A stretch of 64,000 nucleotides of DNA from Corallococcus macrosporus (lineage in GTDB: Bacteria; Myxococcota; Myxococcia; Myxococcales; Myxococcaceae). Positions within the stretch are counted from its first letter, which is position 1. The number at the start of each line of letters is the position of its first letter. Made by a program: the position numbers and the translations under genes. Under the pieces are notes generated by a model. That model was not told the DNA's origin, did no database searches, and worked only from the letters and a program-made list of their open reading frames with translations. Shown one piece after another: positions 45,379-55,583 of the stretch. The stretch spans positions 1,240,001 through 1,304,000 of the forward strand of contig NZ_JAFIMU010000007.1 of assembly GCF_017302985.1 (NCBI RefSeq), given 5' to 3'.

Positions 45379-46947
45379 TTAGCGTGCGGGAGTGTGCACG
45401 ATTCGGATCCCTTGAATGCCCTTGTTTTTGAGGAGCCTCTGGATGGCATTCGCGGCCTTTGCCTCGGCGACATGCCACTCGATGCGAATCCCCAGACCTT
45501 GAACGGCCTCGGTCTGACGTTTCGCCTGATTGGCGAGTGCATCTGCCCCTGTGGATTTGAACCACGGTTTCGGGTCCAGTCCGTCGAGGAACTTGTTCGC
45601 ATAACCCGGCCCCTTGGCCTCCAGGAGCACTCCGTCCCGGAACCCGTCGAACTTCACGTTGCCCACCCAGTACGCCTCGTCCGCTGAGTGCCCGGAGATC
45701 TGCTCCTGGTAACGCCGGGCCCGGTCGGACATGGACTCCTTCGTGGGGGCCCACTTCCCTGGCTCGTCCGGAGCTGGTTTCGCGTTGGCCTTCTGGAGGA
45801 TGACGGCCGCGCCGGGTCCTCCGCTCAGCGCCGCCGTCGCGCGGCCCACGGGGACCGCGACACGCTCGACACTGAGCAGGCCCTCCGCGGACACCGCGAG
45901 CACGGGCACCGTGGCCTCCACGCTCGCCACGGCTCGCGTCGTCGCGGATGCCGTGCCCCACAGCATGAGGACGTTCGTGGTCAGCCGCGCGGCTTCGCGG
46001 ATCTGCTCGCCCTCCGTCATGTAGCGGAAGCGCTCCCAGTACTCAGGCGATGACGTGATCAGCGTCGCAACACCCTCGGGGAGATGGCGGAGGTTCGCGA
46101 TGCTGTCCGTGGGATGGGACAGGAGCTGTCCCAGGCCGTGGTACAGCTCCACGAACGCGTCCTCCGCGCCATCCAGCGAGCGGCCGATGACGTCCGCGTC
46201 GTCGTACACCTCCGCGAGCGGCCTCCAGTCCGATGCTCTCAACCGCGCATCGACGTGACGGAAGACACCGCCCCTGCCGCTGTAGAAGCGGCCCAGTTCG
46301 AAGTTGCCCGCGCGAAAGGCTCCATCGCGCCACTGCACGGGCCCCACCTTCTGCTGCGTGTGCCCATCCAGCGCCCAGGCCAGGTACCCGTCCGGCCGCA
46401 GCACCGCGACCTGCTCCCGGACGAATCGCTCCGTCCGTTGCACCAGCGCCTCACGCGACACCTCACCTCCCTCCAACACCTCGCGCAGCAGGAGGCCTGC
46501 CGCCATGCGCGGCGGATAGGTGCCTGGCGTCACCGGCTCCTCCATCAGCCGGTTCAGCACCTCGACCGCGTCCTCGGGGGTGAACGGATTGCGGCGGACT
46601 GGCAGGTCCTCCAGCCCGGCGCGCAGCAGCAACTGCTCGAACGCATCCACCTCCAGCAGGCCCAGCTCCATGGCCTGCCGCGTGCGCTCCTCCACGCTCC
46701 CGATGAGCACCGTCCCCGGAGGCAGCCGCGCGGGAACGTCATCCCCGACCGTGCCGCCTGCCCCCGCGAACGCATCCCCATGCAGCGGCGCGGGCGAAGC
46801 GCTGTGGTAGCGCGCATACCCCTGCAACCCCACCGGCAGGGAACGGGCACGCCCTCCCGCGCAGCCCACCAGTCCCGCGATGAGCACCAGGCCTGGCCAT
46901 GCGCGCCGGACCCATTCCCCGCCACGCAGTGCCTGAATTCCTCTCAT
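45379..46947 (-). CDS. Lipoprotein polymorphic toxin with Tox-REase-5 nuclease tip (SitA-like)
   Basis: 522 aa with AGGAGG before the ATG. A type II signal ends in LVGC. Residues about 60-400 form a mostly helical myxobacterial toxin-carrier region. The last 120 residues resemble Tox-REase-5: RARRYQEQISGHSADEAY, VKFDGFRDGVLLEAKGPGY, a restriction-endonuclease-like core with Asp, Glu-x-Lys (EAKG). Known: SitA toxins of Myxococcus are lipoproteins handed to siblings by TraA/B outer membrane exchange and need a cognate immunity protein. The lipobox, nuclease tip and adjacent Imm52 gene fit that scheme; delivery is inferred. Confidence 0.88.
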   Translation of the reverse strand: MRGIQALRGGEWVRRAWPGLVLIAGLVGCAGGRARSLPVGLQGYARYHSASPAPLHGDAFAGAGGTVGDDVPARLPPGTVLIGSVEERTRQAMELGLLEVDAFEQLLLRAGLEDLPVRRNPFTPEDAVEVLNRLMEEPVTPGTYPPRMAAGLLLREVLEGGEVSREALVQRTERFVREQVAVLRPDGYLAWALDGHTQQKVGPVQWRDGAFRAGNFELGRFYSGRGGVFRHVDARLRASDWRPLAEVYDDADVIGRSLDGAEDAFVELYHGLGQLLSHPTDSIANLRHLPEGVATLITSSPEYWERFRYMTEGEQIREAARLTTNVLMLWGTASATTRAVASVEATVPVLAVSAEGLLSVERVAVPVGRATAALSGGPGAAVILQKANAKPAPDEPGKWAPTKESMSDRARRYQEQISGHSADEAYWVGNVKFDGFRDGVLLEAKGPGYANKFLDGLDPKPWFKSTGADALANQAKRQTEAVQGLGIRIEWHVAEAKAANAIQRLLKNKGIQGIRIVHTPAR

Positions 46948-47187
46948 CCCCGTTCCTCCTGTTGAACAGGGCTAGCAGGGAGTCCTGACATCCTGGATGC
47001 GACGCGGTGCGAAATGACGCGGCGGGTGCACGGGCGACCCGCTGACCTGCTGTCTGCCCTGGATGTCCGGTGTCACGCGATTCGCCCGCAGGCTTTCCGG
47101 ACATGGACGGACTTCTGACAGGTGCTTCACGCGTCCGTCGTTTGACCGCTCCCAGGGGTTCGGAAATCACAGGGGCGCTGGCGTAGA

Positions 47188-50100
47188 GTGCTGCCCGTGC
47201 CGCGCTGCCTCACATGCGGGCGGCGTTGGGAGGGCTCTCACGCGCCGTGCCCGCCCGGCGTCCTGCCTCCCACCGCTCCGCCGTCCGATGCCTCGCTCGT
47301 CGTGCCCGACGTTCCGGGCTACCGCTGCGAGAAGGTCATCGCTCGCGGAGGCTTTGGCGTGCTGCTGGCCGCCCACAAGCGCTCCGCCGACGGCACCGAG
47401 GGTGAGCGCATCGCGCTGAAGCTGGCGCGTCCTGGCATCGCGCTCGCGGAGGCGCAGCTCGCCCGCGAGGCGGAGGCCCTGCGCGTCATCGGGCCGCCCA
47501 CCGTGCCCGCGCTCCACGAAACCGGCACGCTGCCCGGTGGCCAGCGCTTCGTCGCCATGGAGTACGTGCCGCTGCCCACGCTGGCGGACTGGCTGGCGCA
47601 GGTGTCCGGGCCCATGTCGCCGCAGGAGTTCTGGCCTCGCGCCAGCGCGCTCCTGGAGGCGGTGGCCGTCGTGCACACGCACGGACTGGTGCACTGCGAC
47701 CTCAAGCCCGAGCACGTCTTCCTGGACGACGCCCACGGCCGCGCCCGCGTCTTCGACTTCGGCCTGGTGCAGCGTCCGGCGCCCGACACGCTCGCCGACG
47801 ACGGCACGCCCGGCGACCCGTCCTCCTTCGCCGGCACCGCCGAGTACATGGCGCCCGAGCAGTGCGCCGGTCACGCGGCCCTGGATGCGCGCACGGACGT
47901 GTACGCGCTGGGCATCATCCTCTACGAGCTCATCACCGGCCGGCCGCCCTTCTTCGGCTCGCTCACGGAGGTGCTCCAGGCGCACCTGTCGCTGCGGCCG
48001 CCGCCTCCGTCGGAGTTCGCCCCGGTGGCGCCGCCGGTGGAGGAGGTCGTGCTGCGCTGTCTGGCCAAGGAGCCCGCGCGCCGTCCTCGCGACGCGGCCA
48101 CCGTGGCCCAGGCGCTGCGCGCCGCGCTGGACCACGCGGGCCAGTCCGCGGTGCAGCCCGCGCCCCGGCTCACCCTGCTGCCCGAGGTGCGCCCCGCGCA
48201 GACGCGCCGCTCCGTGGCGGTGCTGTTCTTCACCTCGTCGCGCTCGAACCCCGTCGCCGTGCAGAAGGCCCTGGCCGCCTACGGAGGCCACATGGCCTTC
48301 ACGGACGGCGAGCGCTTCGCGGGCGTCTTCGACCCCGACGTGGGAGAGAACCCGGTGCGCCGCGCGCTGCGCGCCGCCGAGGGCCTGGCCGAGCGGGGAC
48401 TCGCCCCCGCCGCGCTCGTGGACGTGGCCACCGTCACCGTGCAGCGCCGCCGCGACGGCGCGCCCCGCTACCTGGGCGCCATCTTCGCGCGCGAGGACCG
48501 CTATCCCCACGTGGCGGAGCTGCGAGGCCCCCTGCTCTCTCCCGCCGCCGCGGAGGCCGTGCCGGAGGTGCCGTGCCTGCCGGTGCCCGGGCGCTCCGGG
48601 GTGATGCGCCCCGCGCCCTCCGGCGCCGCGCCCCGGCCGGACGTCACCGTGCTCCAGCTGGGCAGCGCGATGCTGGTGGGCCGCGACGCGGAGCTGGAGC
48701 AACTGCTGGACAGCGCCCGCTCCGCGGTGTCGGACGCGGCGCCCACCATCGTCACCGTGCGCGGCGACCGGGGGCACGGCAAGAGCCACCTGTCCTCCAC
48801 GCTGAGCCTGCGCCTGCGGGCCGCGCTGCCGCACGCGCGCGTCTACTCCATGCGCTCGCGCGAGCCCGTGCAGGGCGATCCGGAAGGCACGCTGCGCACG
48901 CTCCTGCGCGTGGCGCTGCACGGCTTCGACCGCGACGACACCGACACGCAGGAGGACGGCCGCACCGCCATCCTCGACCGGCTGGGGACCCGGCTGGGCA
49001 TGGAGCTGTGGCCGGGCGTGGCCGCGACGCTCGGGTGGTACGCGCCGGGCGGGCCGGAGCTGCACAGCTGGGCCGCGGCTCCGGGTGCGCTGCGCTCGCT
49101 GGCCCTGCGCGCCACGGGTGAATTGCTGGCGGCGAGCGCCCGCGAACGGCCGCTGTGCCTCATCGTGGACGACGCGCACTTCGCCGAGGAGACGGCGCTG
49201 GACGCGCTGGAGTACGCGGCGCTCGCGGAGACGAGCGTCCCCCTCTGGGTCTGCGTGCTGGTGCGTCCGGGCTTCGAGCTGAGCCGCCCTGCATGGGGCG
49301 CCCGCGCCGCGCGCCAGCTGGACCTGCCCCTGTCCGGCCTGTCTCCGGGCGACGCGCAGGCCCTGTGCCGCACGCTGCTCAAGCCGGTGGAGAACGTGCC
49401 CGCGCAGGCGGTGGAGCGCATCGTCGAGCGCGCGCAGCGCGTGCCCCTGTTCCTGGTGGAGCTGGTGCGCGGCCTCAAGCGTCAGGGGCTGGTGCGGCAG
49501 CGGTCGCCGGGCGGCAACTGGTACCTCGTCACGGACGAGCTGGACCGCGTGCCGGAGCTGCGGCTGGTGGAGTGGCTGGCGGACCGAGAACTGGGCGCGT
49601 TGCCTCCGGCGCTCGCCGCGCATGCCCGGCTGTGCGCGCTCCTGGGCGCGACCTTCACGGCCACCGCGGCGGACGGCGTGGTGCGGGAGCTGGAGCGCGA
49701 CGGCGCCGCGGCGCAGTTCCCGCTGGACGTGGGCCATGCGACGCGGCGGCTGTTGGACTCGGGGCTCCTGGTGGAGCACCGGCTGGAGGGCCTGAGCTTC
49801 CGCAACGAGCTGGTGCGCGAGGCCGTGGTCGCGGGCCTCCCCGCCGAGGAGAAGGCGCGCATCCACCGCGCCGCGTACCGCCACTACCTGAGTCCCGCCG
49901 GCGCGCAGGAGCGTCAGCGGCTGGCCCGGCTGGCGCTGCACGCGGCGGCGGCGGGCCTGCGGGACGAGGCGGCGGCGCTGACCATCGACCTGGCGGAGTC
50001 CGCTCGCGGCCGTCACGCGTTCCTCGACGCGGAGGCCATGTACACGCGCGCCCTGGAGCTCATCGAGCCCGAGGACGAGCTGCGCGGGCTCACGGCGCTG

Positions 50101-51222
50101 CGGGGTCGCGGCCTGATGCGCTACCGCATCGGCCGGTACGAGGACTCGCTCACGGACTTCGCCATCGCGCGCGAGCGGGCGCGGGGCCTGGGGGATTCGC
50201 GCGCGGAGGTGGAGCTGCTGCTCGACGAGGCCATGGCGCTCGACTGGGTGAACGACTACGCGCGCAGCGAGGCGCGGGCCCAGGAGGCGCAGCAACTGGC
50301 GGAGACGGTGACGTCGCCCTACGTCCAGGCGCGGCTGCTGCTGGCGCTGGGCCGCGCGCAGTTCCGCAAGGGCGAGTGGCTGGACGCGCTGATGCCGCTG
50401 GAGGCCGCGGCGGAGCGGGCGCGCAAGCTGGGTGACGCGGGTTACGAGACGCTGGTGGTGGCGCTGCTCCTGATGGCCGTCATCCTGCCGAACCTGGGCG
50501 ACATCGACGGCGCCGAGCGCGTGATGGACGAGGTCATCAGCGCGTGCACGGAGCGCGGAGACCGCTTCCACCTGGGCTCGGCCATCAACAACCGCCGCAA
50601 CCTGTGGGTGGCTCGCCGCGATTTGACGCACGCGCTGAAGGACCAGGAGCGCTTCATGCAACTGGGGCGCGAGCTGGGCGTGGTGGGCTGGGAGTACTTC
50701 GCCGAGCACAACATGGGCGAGCTGTACTACCAGGCGGGCGACGTGGAGGCGGCGGCGCCGCACATCGCGCGGGCCATCGTGCTGGAGCGCCGGCATCCGG
50801 AGGTGGCGCACCGTCCGTGGGCGCTGCTGCTCCAGGCGCGGGCCATGGCGTGGACGGGCCGGCATGACCGGGCGCGCGACCTGCTGGAGCAGGTGCGGCA
50901 GACGATGGCGAACAACCGCCACGGCGTGAACCTGAGCCCGTCGGAAGAAGTGCTCTTCTCCATGGTGGAGCTGTCCGCGAGGGACGCGACCGCGGAGGAG
51001 TGGCACGCCCTGCGCGAGCGCTCCGCCCAGGCCTCCGTGGAGCAGGAGCCGCTGGAAGTGCTGGAGATGATGGGCCTCGCGGCGTGGCGCAGGGGCGACT
51101 TCGCGGAGGCGATGCTCGCGCTCGGTGAGGCGCTGGCCCGCGCGGCCCACGTGCCGAACCTGATGGAGGACCGCATCCGCCGCTCGCTGGAGCGCGTGCG
51201 GGACCTCACGCCCGCGGCGTAG
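47188..51222 (+). CDS. Ser/Thr kinase-AAA ATPase-TPR regulator (PknK-like)
   Basis: 1344 aa from GTG 47188 (GTG 47197, giving MPRCLTCGRRW, is possible). A short Cys motif CLTC...C starts it. The kinase domain (about 40-305) has ARGGFG, ALKLARPG, VHCDLKPEHV, FDFGL and APEQ. Residues about 330-485 resemble a degenerate class III cyclase domain (VAVLFFTS, FTDGERFAGVFD). An AAA/NTPase module follows with P-loop GDRGHGKS (about 528) and LCLIVDDAHFAEE. The C-terminal half is TPR-like helices. Known: such proteins integrate signals and may phosphorylate or scaffold transcription partners. It stands alone. Confidence 0.93.
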   Translation: MLPVPRCLTCGRRWEGSHAPCPPGVLPPTAPPSDASLVVPDVPGYRCEKVIARGGFGVLLAAHKRSADGTEGERIALKLARPGIALAEAQLAREAEALRVIGPPTVPALHETGTLPGGQRFVAMEYVPLPTLADWLAQVSGPMSPQEFWPRASALLEAVAVVHTHGLVHCDLKPEHVFLDDAHGRARVFDFGLVQRPAPDTLADDGTPGDPSSFAGTAEYMAPEQCAGHAALDARTDVYALGIILYELITGRPPFFGSLTEVLQAHLSLRPPPPSEFAPVAPPVEEVVLRCLAKEPARRPRDAATVAQALRAALDHAGQSAVQPAPRLTLLPEVRPAQTRRSVAVLFFTSSRSNPVAVQKALAAYGGHMAFTDGERFAGVFDPDVGENPVRRALRAAEGLAERGLAPAALVDVATVTVQRRRDGAPRYLGAIFAREDRYPHVAELRGPLLSPAAAEAVPEVPCLPVPGRSGVMRPAPSGAAPRPDVTVLQLGSAMLVGRDAELEQLLDSARSAVSDAAPTIVTVRGDRGHGKSHLSSTLSLRLRAALPHARVYSMRSREPVQGDPEGTLRTLLRVALHGFDRDDTDTQEDGRTAILDRLGTRLGMELWPGVAATLGWYAPGGPELHSWAAAPGALRSLALRATGELLAASARERPLCLIVDDAHFAEETALDALEYAALAETSVPLWVCVLVRPGFELSRPAWGARAARQLDLPLSGLSPGDAQALCRTLLKPVENVPAQAVERIVERAQRVPLFLVELVRGLKRQGLVRQRSPGGNWYLVTDELDRVPELRLVEWLADRELGALPPALAAHARLCALLGATFTATAADGVVRELERDGAAAQFPLDVGHATRRLLDSGLLVEHRLEGLSFRNELVREAVVAGLPAEEKARIHRAAYRHYLSPAGAQERQRLARLALHAAAAGLRDEAAALTIDLAESARGRHAFLDAEAMYTRALELIEPEDELRGLTALRGRGLMRYRIGRYEDSLTDFAIARERARGLGDSRAEVELLLDEAMALDWVNDYARSEARAQEAQQLAETVTSPYVQARLLLALGRAQFRKGEWLDALMPLEAAAERARKLGDAGYETLVVALLLMAVILPNLGDIDGAERVMDEVISACTERGDRFHLGSAINNRRNLWVARRDLTHALKDQERFMQLGRELGVVGWEYFAEHNMGELYYQAGDVEAAAPHIARAIVLERRHPEVAHRPWALLLQARAMAWTGRHDRARDLLEQVRQTMANNRHGVNLSPSEEVLFSMVELSARDATAEEWHALRERSAQASVEQEPLEVLEMMGLAAWRRGDFAEAMLALGEALARAAHVPNLMEDRIRRSLERVRDLTPAA

Positions 51223-51244
51223 CGCGCACGTCCTCCGTTGAGCC

Positions 51245-53062
51245 CTACGCCGACCGGGAGAGCGCCGTCGTCGCGGCGATGAGGAGCCCCATCAGGGACT
51301 CGCCCACCAGCGCTCCGGACTCCAGCGGCGGCACGTGCGCATCCGTGGCCTTGGGCGACCACTTGCGCGCGAGCGCCGTCAGCCCCGCGCCCAGGCACAG
51401 CGTCACCGCGAAGTAGGCCGGCGTGATGAAGCCGATGCCCATGGCCACCGGCGACGGCAGCCACCGTGCCGCCCGGCCCCTCGCGGCCAGCGTCAACAGC
51501 GCTCCCACCGCGCAGCCCACCAGCGCGCCCCAGCCCGCGTAGGGCGGCAGGCCCGCCAGTCCTCGCACGGACACCTCCGCCACCGCCCGGAACTGCGCGG
51601 CCGCGGGCACCGGCAACACCGCCGTTCCCACCCCGTACGCATCCACCAGCAGCAGGTAGGCCGGCACCGTCACCACCGCACCCACCACCACGCCCACCAG
51701 CTGCGCGGCGAGCTGCCTCGACGCCGACGCGCCCAGCAGGTGCCCCGCCTTCAGCGACCACAGGCTCACGCCCGTCTGCGCCGCCGCGCCCGCCACCACC
51801 GAGCCCGCCGCCACGTTGGCCGACAGCGTCCCGGGCCGCAGCGCGCCGAAGACGACCTGCGTGAGGTTCCCCATCTGCGTCACCGGCGACACGTCCGTCT
51901 GCCCCGCGCCGCGAGCACACACCGCGCACAGCGGCACCACCAGCGCGAGCGCCAGCAGCATCGACGGCACGCCCAGCCCGAACAGCACCCCGCCCAGCAC
52001 CACCGCCAGCACGCACGCCACCGCCGCCACGCCCAGGCTCCACCGGGGCATCCCGCTGCGGCTCGCGCCCACCGAGCGCAGGTCCTTCGCCGCGCCCAGG
52101 AAGTCCCTCGCCTGCGCCAGCAGCGACACCACCGACGCGCCCACCATCAGGCCCACGCCGGGCCACATCAGCCAGGAGGACAGCGGCTCGTACGCGGCCG
52201 TCGCCACCCCACCCGTGTCCACGAGCCACGGCGCGAGCACGCCCCACGCCACCCCCGAGCCCAGCAACATGCTCAGCGCGAGCTGCAGGCCCGTCATCAT
52301 CCCGACGGCCAGGAGCATGGGGCTCATCCCCACGCCCCACGTCAGCGACTCCAGCGGGACGCCGCCCACGCGGCCCGGCAGCGCCACCATCCCCGGCAGC
52401 CACCCGCGCGCATCGCGCATCCACGTGAGCACCATCGCCACCACGCCAGCGCCCAGCAGCGTCCGGCCCCGGCTCGCGGGCGTGCCCTGCGCCTCCGTGG
52501 GCGTGGCCGCGTGCAGCGTCGAAATCAGCTCCGCCGTGGCGATACCCGTGGGGAACGGCAGGGCCTCCTGCTCCAGCAGGCGCCGCCGCAACAGTCCCGC
52601 CACCAGCACGCCCACGACGCCCAGCACCAGGCCCCACGCCGCGATGCCCCAGCCCGGCACGCCCGTGCCCAGCAGGGCCAGCGCCGGCAGCGCGCCCAGC
52701 AGCCCCGCCGACGCGGGCATCGCGCCCACCGCGGACGCGGCCGTCTGCGTGAGGTTGTTCTCCAGCGGCGTGTACGGCACGCCCCGCCTGCGCCCATAGG
52801 CCGCCAGGCCGCTGAAGCCCAGCACCGTCGCGGTGATGGAACCCGAGTCCCACCAGCCCGTCTTCATCCCCATGTAGAGGTTGGTGACGGCCAAGAGCGC
52901 GCCGATGAGCAACCCCATCCCCAGCGACCGGGCCGTCCACTCCCGGCCCTGGGAGGCCGCCGGCCCCGCGAGCCCCAGCTCCGCCGCCGTCACGGGCACC
53001 GGCTCCACCGGTCCCACCGCGACCTCGGGAGGAGCCGCGGGGTGACCGGGGGAGGCGCTCAT
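51245..53062 (-). CDS. OPT-family oligopeptide transporter
   Basis: 605 aa with about 14-16 membrane helices. OPT motifs: NLYMGMKTGW near residue 60, LENNLTQTAASAVG, GIATAELI and a C-terminal SPVAMGIGFITPAYF. Known: bacterial OPT proteins import peptides or metal chelates with protons. Its ATG overlaps the stop of the upstream hybrid histidine kinase (ATGA), so transporter and sensor are co-translated, suggesting the sensor reports on, or controls, the uptake system. Confidence 0.93.
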   Translation of the reverse strand: MSASPGHPAAPPEVAVGPVEPVPVTAAELGLAGPAASQGREWTARSLGMGLLIGALLAVTNLYMGMKTGWWDSGSITATVLGFSGLAAYGRRRGVPYTPLENNLTQTAASAVGAMPASAGLLGALPALALLGTGVPGWGIAAWGLVLGVVGVLVAGLLRRRLLEQEALPFPTGIATAELISTLHAATPTEAQGTPASRGRTLLGAGVVAMVLTWMRDARGWLPGMVALPGRVGGVPLESLTWGVGMSPMLLAVGMMTGLQLALSMLLGSGVAWGVLAPWLVDTGGVATAAYEPLSSWLMWPGVGLMVGASVVSLLAQARDFLGAAKDLRSVGASRSGMPRWSLGVAAVACVLAVVLGGVLFGLGVPSMLLALALVVPLCAVCARGAGQTDVSPVTQMGNLTQVVFGALRPGTLSANVAAGSVVAGAAAQTGVSLWSLKAGHLLGASASRQLAAQLVGVVVGAVVTVPAYLLLVDAYGVGTAVLPVPAAAQFRAVAEVSVRGLAGLPPYAGWGALVGCAVGALLTLAARGRAARWLPSPVAMGIGFITPAYFAVTLCLGAGLTALARKWSPKATDAHVPPLESGALVGESLMGLLIAATTALSRSA

Positions 53063-55326
53063 CGTGACGCCTCCGCCGAGCGTCCCACCAGCTCACGCAG
53101 CTGCGCCAGGTCCAGCGGCTTGCTCAGCTTGAGGTTCGGCACGTCCCGCAGGAACGACGTCGTGCGCGGCGTGAACGCGCCACCCGTCATGAACACCATG
53201 CGCCCCGCCTGTTCCGGCGCCGAGCGCCCCAGCTCGAAGTACAGGTCCATGCCCGTCATCCCCGGCATCATCACGTCGCAGAGGATGAGGTCGAAGCGGC
53301 CGCCCTCGTTCACCAGCCGCAGCGCCGCCTGCGCGCTGTTCGCCGTGGACACCTCGTGCTCCGTCGCCAGCGAGCGCTGCAGCGCCACCGTCACGTTCGG
53401 CTCGTCATCCACCACCAGAATGCGCGCCCGCGCCCCCGCCGGCGCCGTCGCCGACAGCCGGGGATAGGGGTCCACCTCGTGCGCCGCCGAGCGCAGCACC
53501 ACGCGGAACGTGCTGCCCTGGCCCGGCGTGCTCTCCGCGTGGATGGAGCCGCCCATGGACTCCACGATGCCGTGGCAGATGGACAGTCCCAGCCCCGTGC
53601 CCACGCCCACCGCCTTCGTGGTGAAGAACGGGTCGAAGATGCGCCCCAGCACCTCCGGCGTCATGCCCACGCCGGTGTCGCGCACCTCCACCACCACCTT
53701 GCCCGGCTCGCCCGGACGGATGATGGCGCGAATCTCGTGCTCGGTGACGGAGGAAGGGTCCTCCGGGATGGCCTGCGCCGCGTTGAGCAGCAGGTTGAGG
53801 AACACCTGGCACAGCCGCGCCTCGCTCGCCTCCACCGCGGGCACCGGCTCGAACTCCGTCACCAGCCGCGCGCGGTGGCGGATGACGTTGTCCGCCATCT
53901 TGCACGCCAGCTCCACCGAGCGGCGCACGTCCACCGGCATGGGGCGCGACTCCTGCTCGCCCCGCGCGAAGACCTTCAGGTCCCGCACGATGGTCGCGAT
54001 GCGCTCCGCGCCCTCGGTCGTCTCACGCACCAGTTGCTGGATGGAGGCCACCGGCTGCGACGGCGCTCCTTGAGCCTCCAGCTTCTCCAGCCCCTCGCGG
54101 ATGAGGTGCAGGTTCACCAGCATGTACGCCAGCGGGTTGTTGATTTCGTGCGCCACGCCCGCGCCCAGCGTGCCCACGCTGGCCAGCCGGTCCGCCACCA
54201 CCAGCCGCGCCTGGAGCTGCCGGCGCTCGCTCAGGTCGCGGTGCACCATGATGTTCGCGATGACGCGCCCTTCGGCGTCGCGCAGCGGCACCACCACGGA
54301 CTCGCAGACGCACGCCATGCCGTCCGCGCGGCGGAACTCCAGCTCCCCGCTCCAGCGCCCGTGCACCTCCAGCGCGGTGAGGATGGCGCCCGTCAGCCGG
54401 TCCGGCTCACCCGGGTGCAGCACGCTGAAGAGCGTCTGCCCCATGGCCTCCTTGCGGCTTCGGCCGAACATCCGTTCCGCGCTGGTGTTCCAGTCAATCA
54501 CGCCACCCGCCAGGTCCGTGATGACGACGCCGTCGGAGATGCTCTCGAAGATGAGCGCCTGGCGGTGCAGCTCCTGCTCCGCCTGCTTGCGCGCGGTGAT
54601 GTCCATCACCGTGCCTGTCACCCGCGCGGGCTGCCCCGCCGCGTCCAGGAGCACGTCGCCCTTGCACGAAATCCAGCGGAAGCCGCTGCCCGGGGGCTCG
54701 ATGCGGTACTCCACGTCCACCTGCGAGCGCTGCTGGAGCGCCGTGGCCAGGCCCGCGCGCAGCCGGGGCAGGTCCGCCGGGTGCACCACCTCCTCCAGGT
54801 CCATGGCGCGGCCGGACAGCTTGCCCACCGCCAGGCCCAGGAGCCGGTCCACGTGCTCGCTCCACGTCACCTGCCCGCTCTTCGCGTTCCAGTCCCAGAT
54901 GCCCACGCGCGCGGCGGACAGCGCCTGGCGCAGCTGCTCCTCGCGCTGCTCCAGCACCTCGCGCCGGGAGAAGCGGAACACCGTCACCGTGCCCACCTGG
55001 AGCCGGTCGCCCTCCTGCAGCTCCGCGGTGGACACCGGCAGCCCGTTGAGGAACGTGCCGTTGGTGGACTCCAGGTCGGTGACGAGGCACGAGCCGTCCG
55101 GCTTGCGCAGGATGCGCGCGTGCTTGCGCGACACCCCGTGGTCGTCGATGCGCACCTCCGCCTCCGAGCCGCGCCCGATGACGTGCTCGCCCGGCTCCAG
55201 CTTGTACGCCTTGCCGATGGCCGCCGGCGTGGTGGTGCTGATGAGGATGAGGCACGCCCCGGTCGAGGACGGGGCCGTCATCGACTGGCCCGCGCAGGTC
55301 GTGAGCTCGTCCACCAACGTCATCAT
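53059..55326 (-). CDS. Hybrid histidine kinase: FHA-PAS-PAS-HisKA-HATPase-REC
   Basis: 755 aa from ATG 55326 (a second ATG follows directly); no membrane helix. The FHA domain (about 28-105) has GRGSEAEVRI and SRKHARIL, a phosphothreonine-binding fold. Two PAS domains (about 125-235, 245-365). His393 in GVAHEINNPL is the phosphorylated His. HATPase blocks LLLNAAQ, DTGVGM and GTGLGLS. A C-terminal receiver with VVDDE and Asp684 (LCDVMMPG). Known: FHA links such kinases to Ser/Thr kinase signalling, and a Ser/Thr kinase gene is divergent next door. It overlaps the OPT transporter gene. Confidence 0.94.
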   Translation of the reverse strand: MMTLVDELTTCAGQSMTAPSSTGACLILISTTTPAAIGKAYKLEPGEHVIGRGSEAEVRIDDHGVSRKHARILRKPDGSCLVTDLESTNGTFLNGLPVSTAELQEGDRLQVGTVTVFRFSRREVLEQREEQLRQALSAARVGIWDWNAKSGQVTWSEHVDRLLGLAVGKLSGRAMDLEEVVHPADLPRLRAGLATALQQRSQVDVEYRIEPPGSGFRWISCKGDVLLDAAGQPARVTGTVMDITARKQAEQELHRQALIFESISDGVVITDLAGGVIDWNTSAERMFGRSRKEAMGQTLFSVLHPGEPDRLTGAILTALEVHGRWSGELEFRRADGMACVCESVVVPLRDAEGRVIANIMVHRDLSERRQLQARLVVADRLASVGTLGAGVAHEINNPLAYMLVNLHLIREGLEKLEAQGAPSQPVASIQQLVRETTEGAERIATIVRDLKVFARGEQESRPMPVDVRRSVELACKMADNVIRHRARLVTEFEPVPAVEASEARLCQVFLNLLLNAAQAIPEDPSSVTEHEIRAIIRPGEPGKVVVEVRDTGVGMTPEVLGRIFDPFFTTKAVGVGTGLGLSICHGIVESMGGSIHAESTPGQGSTFRVVLRSAAHEVDPYPRLSATAPAGARARILVVDDEPNVTVALQRSLATEHEVSTANSAQAALRLVNEGGRFDLILCDVMMPGMTGMDLYFELGRSAPEQAGRMVFMTGGAFTPRTTSFLRDVPNLKLSKPLDLAQLRELVGRSAEASR

Positions 55327-55583
55327 GTATGCCAGCCCCCTGGCGTTCCCCTGCGCTCGGGCCGGCCATGTCCTCGCCGCCTGTCGTGCATGACGCCGTG
55401 CTCCGTGCAGGCCCGAAGTCCTGGCCCGGACCGCAACCATACCCCAACGGCCTCCAATGAACGTCCCTACACCTCCAGGGCAGCCAGCATGACTCCTGGT
55501 GAACGGGCAGACAGGCAGGCAGGGGAGCCACCAGGCATGGGTACTCGCGACCCACCCCGTGGATGGTAGGGTGCGGGGCATTC

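Noticed and set aside
53356..55569. A 737-aa plus-strand frame opposite the hybrid histidine kinase
   Set aside because: His/Arg-rich translation with no motif; the opposite strand has FHA, PAS, HisKA and REC motifs in order.
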